Notes: generated by a model from the letters alone, not told the origin. 5,692 bases of DNA from Bacillota bacterium (GCA_023409955.1 JAEYQQ010000014.1:1-5692), one strand, 5' to 3'. Counted from the first letter of the stretch, positions 1-5,346 are shown. Program-made: numbers and translations.

Positions 1-1
1 G

Positions 2-136
2 GCGCTGTGTGTGGATACGGAGTATTCAGTCAAGTCTGGCCGCATAGCTGAGGAAGGTTCCGTGGAGCGGGTAATGCTCCTGCTGTCCCGCTTGAAAAAT
101 GATGACATACAGAATTTGATTTTTTCAAGGCCTTAA
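2..136 (+). CDS. holA: DNA polymerase III subunit delta, C-terminal end (partial)
   Basis: An open frame enters from the left edge and ends at a TAA at 134-136, giving 44 residues. The reading ALCVDTEYSVKSGR, then a helix ending in LLLSRL, resembles the last helices of the delta subunit of the DNA polymerase III clamp loader. In that family a 'C/E-x-D-x-x-x-K-S/T-G' stretch followed by a leucine-rich helix closes the protein. Delta opens the beta sliding clamp as part of the clamp-loader complex. Only the C-terminus is visible, so the AAA+-like N-terminal part cannot be checked and the assignment rests on a short motif. The gene is convergent with the kinase gene to its right; the stops are about 50 bp apart with a hairpin between them. 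Confidence 0.72.
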   Translation, partial: ALCVDTEYSVKSGRIAEEGSVERVMLLLSRLKNDDIQNLIFSRP

Positions 137-155
137 CGCAGATACATAACACAAT

Positions 156-179
156 GGCCCGGCATAAGTATGCCGGGCC
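156..179. terminator. GC-rich hairpin between convergent genes
   Basis: A perfect 10-bp inverted repeat (156-165 with 170-179, arm GGCCCGGCAT) surrounds a 4-nt loop. It lies exactly between the holA stop and the kinase stop. Neither side has a clear T-tract, so it is not a textbook intrinsic terminator. Its position and strength suggest a bidirectional 3'-end structure that limits read-through between the two converging transcripts. Confidence 0.55.
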
Positions 180-185
180 GCCACC

Positions 186-1247
186 TTATGTAGATATAAT
201 TAAATCTGCTTTATCCTTGATCTTCATTTGATCAAAATACATATCCTCCAGCGGAATCCATTCATTAATGAAGCGGCTGTGCATATACTCCCCGTTGCGC
301 TGAAGAATCCGCTTTGATTGCTCTGCACGGTCAATGGATAGGAAAACCATAAGATCATAGGCTTTCCGCAGTGCAGGGTGGTGGCTGTACACGCCTTCAA
401 TGATATTCAGCCTTTGGGGCACAACCTTCATCGGTTCACCAAGTTCGCCAGTGCTGCAGTCAAAGGGTCGATACGAAAACGGATTGCCTTTTTGTAGCGG
501 AGTCAGCACCTCAAGCAAGAATCGCTCCCAGTCAACATTTCCGCCAGGAGTATTGAGCCTTTCTTCTGTTTTTTGCTCTTGGGGCAAAAAGAAATCATCC
601 ATATGAAAAACATTACAGTGGCCATAGATTGCTTGCAGCCATACAGAAAGCGAACTCTTTCCCGAACCGCTGGGGCCATCGATGGCAATGGCAAGAGGCT
701 TTTCTTGATCCTTTTGCCCATCCAGCCAAAGCAGTAACGGCAGAAATGTTTTTGCCTGTCTGCCAACAAGGCGGTATGCAGGATGATAGGCATTACGGAA
801 CGTATCACTGTGACGACAAAGGGGGTAGCCTTGCCTTTTGTATTTTTCCAAGAAGGCATCAAGCTCCATGGGCGAGAAAGGCATGCTGCCCTGGATGCAC
901 AGTTCCTTTAGCACATCTACTTTCGTAAGGAATCCAGCCATGGTACCCCGTGCTTTTTCTGATACAGCCTGAAACAGTCCGGCTATCGTCTCCGAGTGCA
1001 GATTCTTTGCATCCAATGAGTTTAAATGCATTCGGCATAGACCACCACCAATATCCTCCAGAAGATGAACCTCATCAGATAAGGGACATGCTTCGACTCG
1101 TTCCTGGCTAATATAGTCTACCACTATATCGCGCTGGGGAAGCAGATGTCCGCCCCCAAACTCACTTTGGTAACACAGCTTTACACCATCCTCCGCCTTC
1201 ATGAGGGGATATCTGACTGCATGTTGTATCAAAATATCACGCATCAC
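186..1247 (-). CDS. Uridine-kinase-like P-loop kinase with N-terminal clostridial domain
   Basis: The protein has 353 residues in two parts. Residues 186 to 353 form a kinase of the uridine kinase/phosphoribulokinase/pantothenate kinase fold: Walker A GPSGSGKS at 191-198, acidic motif FHMDDFF at 214-220, NIIEGVYS at 281-288, and an RFINEWIPLEDMYF lid/C-terminal motif near 325-338. The family transfers phosphate from ATP to a small hydroxylated substrate, often a nucleoside. Residues 1 to about 180 (start RDILIQHAVRYPLMKAED, GGGH at 31-34, IGGGLCRMHL at 66-75) match a domain I recall from Clostridia but cannot name. The frame opens with GTG at 1245-1247 directly followed by ATG at 1242-1244, and either could be the start. 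AAAGG lies 10 nt before the GTG. The upstream ECF-S gene stops only 3 nt away, so translation is probably coupled. The substrate is not proven; uridine or another nucleoside is a guess from fold similarity. Confidence 0.85.
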   Translation of the reverse strand: MMRDILIQHAVRYPLMKAEDGVKLCYQSEFGGGHLLPQRDIVVDYISQERVEACPLSDEVHLLEDIGGGLCRMHLNSLDAKNLHSETIAGLFQAVSEKARGTMAGFLTKVDVLKELCIQGSMPFSPMELDAFLEKYKRQGYPLCRHSDTFRNAYHPAYRLVGRQAKTFLPLLLWLDGQKDQEKPLAIAIDGPSGSGKSSLSVWLQAIYGHCNVFHMDDFFLPQEQKTEERLNTPGGNVDWERFLLEVLTPLQKGNPFSYRPFDCSTGELGEPMKVVPQRLNIIEGVYSHHPALRKAYDLMVFLSIDRAEQSKRILQRNGEYMHSRFINEWIPLEDMYFDQMKIKDKADLIIST

Positions 1248-1250
1248 TCT

Positions 1251-1814
1251 TTACGCGCCTTTCAGAAAGCTCCACTTTTTCGAAAGCGTAACCAAGGTGG
1301 GAATCAGCACCAGTTGAATCACAATCCCCGGCAACGCATTAATAAATGCGCCTGAGAGAAAAGCAGTCCAGGTAAAGGGGCTATCCGCCCTGGATAAGAT
1401 GATAGCGTTTACCACACCATAAACTCCTCGGCCAACCAGCATCGCCAGCACCAGAGATACCACAATCTGCACAACGGACGAAAACCCTTCATTTTTACTT
1501 CCAAAGGGCCAACGTACCTGCGCCAATGCGCCTGCAGCAGCACCGTAGGCCGCCAGCTCACATTCCATGGAGATCAGTGTATTCCCATTGGGCATACCAG
1601 ATACCAGCATGGCGATAACCGGCGTTAAAAAGCCGCTAATCATACCGTACTTCCAGCCGCATAAAAAGCCGCAAAGAAGCACCGGGATATGCATAGGAAG
1701 AAAGGCAGAACCTGCCTGCCAGCCACCAATGGCATGAAAAACCCTCGCCAATACCACCGCCAGTGCCGTCAATACACCTGCCAATACCATTTTCCGAATT
1801 TCAGCCCGAGTCAT
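1251..1814 (-). CDS. ECF transporter S component (substrate-binding membrane protein)
   Basis: A 187-residue, very hydrophobic protein with about six membrane segments (roughly 8-28, 34-53, 55-72, 80-100, 114-140, 150-176). The Ala/Gly-rich first helix after a short basic start is typical of ECF S components, which contact the shared T subunit there. The segment AFLPMHIPVLLCGFLCGW (37-54), a later GMPNG loop (73-77), and a Glu-containing helix (84-92) match the clostridial ECF-S group usually left without a named substrate. S components bind a vitamin or other micronutrient and work with a shared EcfA/A'/T energizing module, which is not in this window. The start is ATG at 1812-1814, with GAGGAGGA at 1821-1828 six nt upstream. 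It is first in an operon with the kinase, suggesting that the imported compound is phosphorylated after entry. Confidence 0.85.
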   Translation of the reverse strand: MTRAEIRKMVLAGVLTALAVVLARVFHAIGGWQAGSAFLPMHIPVLLCGFLCGWKYGMISGFLTPVIAMLVSGMPNGNTLISMECELAAYGAAAGALAQVRWPFGSKNEGFSSVVQIVVSLVLAMLVGRGVYGVVNAIILSRADSPFTWTAFLSGAFINALPGIVIQLVLIPTLVTLSKKWSFLKGA

Positions 1815-1820
1815 TTGTAA

Positions 1821-1828
1821 TCCTCCTC
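1821..1828 (-). promoter_or_regulatory. Strong ribosome binding site of the ECF-S gene
   Basis: GAGGAGGA on the minus strand lies 6 nt before the ATG at 1814 and fixes the start. It begins just 4 nt after the T-rich tail of the leader hairpin. Confidence 0.85.
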
Positions 1829-1832
1829 AAAT

Positions 1833-1872
1833 AAAAAAATGCTATGAAAGCCCTGCCTCCTTCAGGAAGCAT
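1833..1872 (-). terminator. Leader terminator-like hairpin before the ECF-S gene
   Basis: Read on the minus strand, ATGCT (1872-1868) pairs with AGCAT (1843-1839). After a small internal loop, TGAAGG (1864-1859) pairs with CTTTCA (1850-1845) with one G-U wobble, closing an 8-nt loop. Six T residues (1838-1833) follow, then ATTT. It ends right before the ribosome binding site of the ECF-S gene and downstream of that gene's promoter, so it could act as an attenuator. A competing hairpin, GCTTCC-TGAA-GGAGGC (1870-1855), uses the same bases and would break it. It could instead simply stop read-through from the nucleotidyltransferase gene upstream. Confidence 0.5.
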
Positions 1873-1937
1873 GCACCTTCATGGCACATATGCAAAAAAT
1901 GATGATCAAAGAAGATACCAGGCTTCTGCCTGATGAT

Positions 1938-1956
1938 TCATACATAGTATGCATGA
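1938..1956. promoter_or_regulatory. 19-bp near-palindrome over the -10 region, candidate operator
   Basis: Two 9-nt arms around a central base are complementary at 8 of 9 positions (minus-strand arms TCATGCATA and TATGTATGA). The centre (1947) lies inside the candidate -10 element of the ECF-S promoter, the classic place for a repressor to block RNA polymerase. The cognate regulator is not in the window and I do not recognise the site. Confidence 0.5.
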
Positions 1957-1975
1957 TAATGATACCTTTTGTCAA
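1944..1975 (-). promoter_or_regulatory. Promoter of the ECF-S/kinase operon
   Basis: The minus strand has a consensus -35 TTGACA at 1975-1970. Two overlapping -10 candidates follow: CATACT at 1951-1946 (18-nt spacer) and TACTAT at 1949-1944 (20-nt spacer). Neither -10 is perfect, which fits a regulated promoter. Transcription would start near 1938, giving a leader of about 125 nt. Confidence 0.6.
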
Positions 1976-2018
1976 GCTTGCATCTGACTTTTCACTGTGA
2001 TGTGATCAATGATCTATA

Positions 2019-2852
2019 TCACACACACCTGTCAGATTCAAGCAGCCTTGACACCTGAAGGTTTTTTTTCTCCAATAGCTCAAAGCTCCTGCCCAGATGA
2101 TCTTTGTCGAGCCCTTGAAGGGCTGCTTCAGCATCCTCCACAAAGCTTGCCGGGCAAAAGGTGGACTGGCTCAACCGCCTTAGAGCACCCTTTTCGTTAA
2201 GCAGAATCTCTCCATTGGCCGCAAACAGCGCCTGAACAAGGCACATAACCCCCTTGAACAGTGCTCCGGCAGCATATACGATATCATGCTTTACCGAACT
2301 AGCCTTGCCTGTTTGCAAAGAAAATCCCGCCTCCCACAAGAACCAGCCAGAGACGGAAGAACGGTATGCTGAAGAAACTGGATCCGCCAGTTTTTTCAGC
2401 TGTTCCATTGCTTGATATGGGTCATAAAGGGGCAGGCAATATTTCACTTCACCCATATAAATGGCGCTGCAAAAGCCAAAGGGGTGACCACATTGAAAAT
2501 CCATGGTGACCTTACCCTGCTGGCAATCATCAATGACCTGCCGTACCTTTGCTACATCCCGCAATAGAATATCCACTTTCATACCGCCAACGGTCAGCCA
2601 GGCCCCGCCGTTGATCCAGTTTCCCCATTGACCGGGGACATTCAAAAGCTTTTTCCGACCGGCATCATCCAGACGGGTGATGGCAGCGTCCATTGAAGCA
2701 GTATCCAGGCTGCCGTTGTAGTACACACCGATATCCAGGTCTGACTGTTCAGTTGCAGTGCCTGTACAATGGGAACCACCCAGCACAACAGCCTGCACAC
2801 CACAAACTGCCGCTAACTCCCTGGCAACCCGTTGGGCGGTTTCATTTCCCAT
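2019..2852 (-). CDS. Nucleotidyltransferase-domain protein (aminoglycoside nucleotidyltransferase-like fold)
   Basis: The protein has 277 residues. Residues 20-45 carry the pol-beta-type nucleotidyltransferase signature: VVLGGSHCTGTATEQSDLDI with GGS at 25-27 and metal-binding acids D38 and D40. The third carboxylate is likely D94 in MKVDILL. The active site is therefore complete. The rest is mostly helical, with an FLWEAGFSLQ stretch near 170-180, as in the C-terminal substrate-binding domains of this superfamily. Such enzymes move a nucleotide monophosphate from NTP onto a small molecule or protein, and some members give antibiotic resistance. Nothing here shows the substrate, so resistance should not be assumed. 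The ATG at 2850-2852 is the only good start: an in-frame stop lies 15 nt upstream and the ribosome binding site is weak (GGTG). It follows the DAHP synthase gene by 42 nt on the same strand, probably co-transcribed. Confidence 0.8.
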   Translation of the reverse strand: MGNETAQRVARELAAVCGVQAVVLGGSHCTGTATEQSDLDIGVYYNGSLDTASMDAAITRLDDAGRKKLLNVPGQWGNWINGGAWLTVGGMKVDILLRDVAKVRQVIDDCQQGKVTMDFQCGHPFGFCSAIYMGEVKYCLPLYDPYQAMEQLKKLADPVSSAYRSSVSGWFLWEAGFSLQTGKASSVKHDIVYAAGALFKGVMCLVQALFAANGEILLNEKGALRRLSQSTFCPASFVEDAEAALQGLDKDHLGRSFELLEKKNLQVSRLLESDRCV

Positions 2853-2894
2853 GCACCGTTCACCATCTCATTCATCCTGATTTTTATGGGGATA

Positions 2895-3908
2895 TCAGTT
2901 CAGCTGCTTGCCTTCAAATGCCACCCTGCGCCTAACCTGCTCCATGACCTTGCGGAAGGAATCGCAATCCAGAGATTGTGCACCATCCGAAAGGGCCGCC
3001 TTAGGGTCTGGGTGAACCTCGATCATCAGCCCGTCTGCCCCGGATGCAATGGCAGCTTTGGCCAAAGGCTCCACCATCCAGGCAATGCCCGCTGCATGGC
3101 TGGGGTCAATGACCACCGGCAGATGGCTGTGGCGCTTTAGAAGCGGCACGGCGGATATATCCAGGTTGTTGCGCAGCATGGTCTCAAAGGTTCGAATGCC
3201 GCGCTCACACAATATAACATTGGGATTGCCGCCCGCCAAGATGTACTCGGCACTCATCAAAAATTCCTCAATGGTAGCGGATAACCCTCTTTTTAGTAGC
3301 ACAGGCTTCTTGATACGACCCAATGCTTTGAGCAGCTTGAAATTCTGCATATTTCGGGCACCCACCTGCAGCACATCCACATGCTCAAAAGCCTCAATCT
3401 GGTCCTCCCCCATGATCTCAGTCACTATGGGCAGTCCTGTTTGCTTTTTAGCTTCCATCAAAAGCCGTAAGCCTTCATCCTCCAACCCCTGGAAGGAATA
3501 GGGCGATGTGCGTGGCTTGTATGCGCCGCCTCGCAAAAATGATGCACCGCTGTCTTTAACAGAGTCTGCTACTAGGGTCAGCTGCTGCACACTTTCCACA
3601 GAACACGGACCTGCAATGACAGTAAAAAATCCTTCACCAATGGTGCTGTTGCCCACCTTCACCAGGGTATCCATGGGATGAAACCTGCGATTTGCGGCCT
3701 TGTAAGGCTCGGTTACACGGCGAACATCCTCTACTACTTCATTGGCCTTTAAGTGGCTTAGATCCACCCTGGACACGTCGCCGATAAGGCCAAGAATGGT
3801 AGCCTGGGTGCCTGCGCTGTAATGGATTTGTATACCCAGGCTTTCAATATCCTGAATCAGATGCTGTACCTTTTCCTGCTGTGCTTCCCGTTTAAGAATT
3901 ATGATCAT
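2895..3908 (-). CDS. aroF: 3-deoxy-7-phosphoheptulonate (DAHP) synthase, with N-terminal regulatory domain
   Basis: This cytoplasmic enzyme condenses phosphoenolpyruvate with erythrose 4-phosphate, the first step of the shikimate pathway. Its 337 residues match the usual length of the Thermotoga-type enzyme. Residues 1-70 form a small ferredoxin-like/ACT-like domain that in relatives binds Tyr or Phe for feedback inhibition. The barrel follows: AGPCSVES (99-106), GAYKPRTSPYSFQG (128-141), QVGARNMQN (181-189), KRG (206-208), CERGIRTFE (234-242), IDPSHAAG (267-274) and IEVHPDP (296-302). The expected metal ligands are all present: C102, H271, E297 and D308. The start is ATG at 3906-3908 with GAGAGGGG (3924-3917) eight nt upstream. 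It is the first structural gene after a Tyr/Phe leader-peptide attenuator and precedes the nucleotidyltransferase gene. No chorismate mutase domain is fused. The symbol aroF is family-level; some genomes use aroA or aroG. Confidence 0.95.
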   Translation of the reverse strand: MIIILKREAQQEKVQHLIQDIESLGIQIHYSAGTQATILGLIGDVSRVDLSHLKANEVVEDVRRVTEPYKAANRRFHPMDTLVKVGNSTIGEGFFTVIAGPCSVESVQQLTLVADSVKDSGASFLRGGAYKPRTSPYSFQGLEDEGLRLLMEAKKQTGLPIVTEIMGEDQIEAFEHVDVLQVGARNMQNFKLLKALGRIKKPVLLKRGLSATIEEFLMSAEYILAGGNPNVILCERGIRTFETMLRNNLDISAVPLLKRHSHLPVVIDPSHAAGIAWMVEPLAKAAIASGADGLMIEVHPDPKAALSDGAQSLDCDSFRKVMEQVRRRVAFEGKQLN

Positions 3909-3916
3909 TGTGGGTA

Positions 3917-3924
3917 CCCCTCTC
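3917..3924 (-). promoter_or_regulatory. Ribosome binding site of DAHP synthase
   Basis: GAGAGGGG on the minus strand lies 8 nt before the ATG at 3908. It is about 25 nt downstream of the attenuator's U-tract, so it is transcribed only if the terminator is passed. Confidence 0.75.
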
Positions 3925-3948
3925 TTACCATATTACCATACTGCGTAT

Positions 3949-3983
3949 AAAAAAAGCAGCCTGGAATCTTGTTCCGGGCTGCT
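3949..3983 (-). terminator. Intrinsic terminator (attenuator) in the DAHP synthase leader
   Basis: On the minus strand AGCAGCC (3983-3977) pairs with GGCTGCT (3961-3955). After a single C/A mismatch, GGAA (3975-3972) pairs with TTCC (3966-3963), leaving a 5-nt loop. An uninterrupted run of T follows to 3949. It sits after the leader peptide stop and before the DAHP synthase ribosome binding site, where an attenuator belongs. Confidence 0.88.
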
Positions 3984-4033
3984 GATTTCTTGCGCTTTAG
4001 CTTATTTGAAGAAGGCACAAGGGAAACAGCCCG
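3975..4033 (-). promoter_or_regulatory. Antiterminator pairing in the DAHP synthase leader
   Basis: The leader segment CGGGCTGTT (4033-4025), inside codons 18-21 of the leader peptide, can pair over 9 bp (one G-U) with AGCAGCCCG (3983-3975). The latter is the 5' arm of the terminator, so the two structures exclude each other. A smaller hairpin just upstream, GTACGC (4050-4045) with GCGTTAC (4039-4033, one bulge), could act as the pause hairpin and overlaps Tyr codon 13. Confidence 0.65.
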
Positions 4034-4085
4034 TAACGCTCATTGCGTACAGGTAGCCCTGGTAATAAAGCTTCTGCATATACAT
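4002..4085 (-). CDS. Tyr/Phe-rich leader peptide of the DAHP synthase operon
   Basis: A 27-residue peptide starting MYMQKLYYQGYLYAM and ending CFPCAFFK. It has Tyr at positions 2, 7, 8, 11 and 13 and Phe at 21, 25 and 26, so 8 of 27 residues are the aromatic end products of the pathway; there is no Trp. The start ATG (4085-4083) has a strong AAGGAGGAAGG (4101-4091), and the stop is TAA (4004-4002). The transcript from the promoter just upstream should begin only a few nt before this ribosome binding site, so the peptide is the first thing translated. The stop lies about 18 nt before the terminator stem. The family logic is that of pheL/trpL: a ribosome waiting for charged tRNA leaves the antiterminator free. 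Here the Tyr codons lie upstream of the antiterminator strand, so Tyr is the likely signal. The Phe codons overlap or follow that strand. The frame is open further upstream, but the promoter and ribosome binding site favour this start. Confidence 0.82.
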   Translation of the reverse strand: MYMQKLYYQGYLYAMSVTGCFPCAFFK

Positions 4086-4109
4086 AAAAACCTTCCTCCT
4101 TGTTGCAGG

Positions 4110-4138
4110 AGTATACGCTGGAAGAATTGTTTTGTCAA
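4110..4138 (-). promoter_or_regulatory. Promoter of the DAHP synthase operon
   Basis: The minus strand has a perfect -35 TTGACA (4138-4133), a 17-nt spacer and a -10 TATACT (4115-4110). The start of transcription should fall near 4103, directly before the leader peptide ribosome binding site. The DAHP synthase leader would be about 195 nt long. Confidence 0.85.
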
Positions 4139-4324
4139 ATCTTTTTTCTGTATTTTTATGGTTTTCGGGATTATTCAGCTGTAAAGTACGATGCAAACCA
4201 ACCTTATACATCTCCTCATCAGCGATGGTGGCAGTCTCCTCCATCAAGCGGCTTTTATCGCCCATTAAACTCACTTCGTTCTTTTATTGGGACTTGCCGT
4301 TTATTTATTGGACAGCTCGGTTAT
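4139..4324. other. Divergent intergenic region between the aro and TIM-barrel promoters
   Basis: About 185 bp lie between the two -35 elements. I see no RNA gene or clear palindrome. The minus-strand frame of the leader peptide stays open up to a GTG at 4274, with MEETATIADEEMYKVG in its middle. It has no good ribosome binding site and is cut by the leader promoter, so I do not call a gene. A decayed coding remnant remains possible. Confidence 0.4.
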
Positions 4325-4354
4325 TTGACGATATCTTGCCATATAAGTTATAAT
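4325..4354 (+). promoter_or_regulatory. Promoter of the TIM-barrel gene
   Basis: TTGACG (4325-4330), an 18-nt spacer and a perfect TATAAT (4349-4354). Transcription should start near 4361, leaving an untranslated leader of under 30 nt, so there is no room for a riboswitch. Confidence 0.8.
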
Positions 4355-4388
4355 TAATTAAACCAGAAACGCATGAGGAGTGAGGCAT

Positions 4389-5072
4389 ATGGATAAAACC
4401 CCATCCTTTATACCACAGATCGACGGTGGTTTGCGCAAGCATATCATCCATATGCCCGAGATTATACAGCAAGCATCTGGCATGCGCATTTTCGGCAAAA
4501 TCCTTCGGTCCATCATTTTTACAACTGATGCTGCCATTATCAAAAACTCCAACGCTGACGCAGTGATAGCTGTTTATCCCTTTACACCCCAACCGGCAAT
4601 TTCCCATGCCATTTTACAACTGGCAGATGTGCCAGTCTTCTGCGGCGTAGGTGGTGGAACAACAACCGGCATACGGGTGACGCGCCTGGCTCAGGATGCG
4701 GAATTCCGGGGTGCTATTGGCGTGGTGCTAAATGCTCCCGCTACAAATGAGACTGTTCGCTATGTAGCCGATCGGGTGGATATTCCTGTGGTCGTTACTG
4801 TTGTCAGCGAAGAGGAAGATGTTCAAGGCCGGCTCGATGCAGGCGCTAAAATACTGAATGTCTCCGGTGCAGGCAAAACAGCAGATATCGTAAAGGCCAT
4901 ACGCAGAAGATATCCCGAAGTGCCTATAATGGCTACCGGCGGAAAGACAGAGGAATCAATTCTGCGTACCATAGAGGCCGGGGCCAACGCCATTACGTTT
5001 ACGCCCCCAACAACGGCGGAGCTGTTTAAGGAAATGATGAACCGCTACCGGGCCCAACTGACATCAAAATGA
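4389..5072 (+). CDS. TIM-barrel protein of unknown function (often labelled 'hydrolase' in relatives)
   Basis: A 227-residue protein with the alternating strand/helix pattern of a (beta/alpha)8 barrel of the ribulose-phosphate-binding type. Visible strands include DAAIIKN, DAVIAVYPF, VPVFCGVGGG, GAIGVVLNAP, IPVVVTVVS, KILNVSGAG, VPIMATGGKTEESI and ANAITFTPPTT. The Gly-rich ends of the last strands, above all ATGGKTEESI (residues 182-191), resemble phosphate-binding loops of this superfamily. The charged N-terminus IDGGLRKHI is also characteristic of clostridial relatives I recall as annotated 'hydrolase' without known reaction. I cannot assign a substrate. The ATG at 4389 is chosen because GAGGAG (4375-4380) lies 8 nt before it; an in-frame GTG at 4380 overlaps that site and is unlikely. 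It is a single gene, divergent from the aro operon, with a strong constitutive-looking promoter and no clear terminator after its stop. Confidence 0.78.
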   Translation: MDKTPSFIPQIDGGLRKHIIHMPEIIQQASGMRIFGKILRSIIFTTDAAIIKNSNADAVIAVYPFTPQPAISHAILQLADVPVFCGVGGGTTTGIRVTRLAQDAEFRGAIGVVLNAPATNETVRYVADRVDIPVVVTVVSEEEDVQGRLDAGAKILNVSGAGKTADIVKAIRRRYPEVPIMATGGKTEESILRTIEAGANAITFTPPTTAELFKEMMNRYRAQLTSK

Positions 5073-5084
5073 TATACAATGAGC

Positions 5085-5100
5085 AATGCCTACATACCCC
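5085..5100 (+). repeat. Half copy at the left edge of the 39-bp array
   Basis: AATGCCTACATACCCC matches only the right half of the 39-bp unit and begins 12 nt after the TIM-barrel stop. It marks where the array joins unique sequence. Confidence 0.65.
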
Positions 5101-5334
5101 GTGATCATAATCCGTAGGGGGTAATGCCTACATCGCCCCGTGATCGTAATCCGTAGGGGGTGATACCAAAAGCGCCATGTGATTGTAATCCGTAGGGGGC
5201 GATGCCCACATCGCCCCGTGATTGTAATCCGTAGGGGGTGATGCCCACATCACCCCGTGATCGTAATCTGTATGGGGCGATGCCCACATCACCCCGTGAT
5301 CGTAGTCCATGTGGGGCGATGCCCACATCGTCCA
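5101..5334 (+). repeat. Six tandem 39-bp hairpin repeats
   Basis: Units run 5101-5139, 5140-5178, 5179-5217, 5218-5256, 5257-5295 and 5296-5334, all exactly 39 nt. Each has a short linker (GTGATCGTAATCC-like) and a palindromic core with arms GGGGYGATG and CATCRCCCC around a 4-nt loop (CCCA or CCTA). Unit 3 has C/G and unit 4 has T/A at the same pair, a paired change that keeps the stem. Unit 2 has a damaged core and units 1, 5 and 6 carry mismatches. Because 39 is a multiple of 3, minus-strand frames stay open as 13-residue repeats (SRGDVGIAPYGLR-like). They lack ribosome binding sites and are not called as genes. Confidence 0.9.
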
Positions 5335-5346
5335 TGATATTAACAT

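Noticed and set aside
2001..2023. TGTGAT...ATCACA inverted repeat resembling a CRP site or a terminator
   Set aside because: The half-sites are 11 nt apart, too far for the CRP consensus. It overlaps the nucleotidyltransferase stop and has no T-tract.
4086..4274. Upstream extension of the leader peptide frame to a 90-codon reading frame
   Set aside because: The consensus promoter at 4110-4138 and the AGGAGG site at 4095-4100 lie inside it and fit initiation at 4085. The GTG start at 4274 has no ribosome binding site.
4139..4324. Possible T-box leader upstream of the aro operon
   Set aside because: No T-box core (TGGNACCGCG-type) is seen, and the region lies upstream of the promoter, so it would not be part of the leader RNA.
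5101..5334. CRISPR array
   Set aside because: The whole 39-bp unit repeats head to tail, with no unique spacers of about 30-38 nt between repeats and no cas genes nearby.
5105..5346. Two overlapping minus-strand frames encoding 13-residue repeats (SRGDVGIAPYGLR-like and HGVMWASPPTDYD-like)
   Set aside because: They stay open only because the 39-bp repeat is a multiple of three. No ribosome binding site or promoter is seen, and the DNA signal is the palindrome, not the codons.
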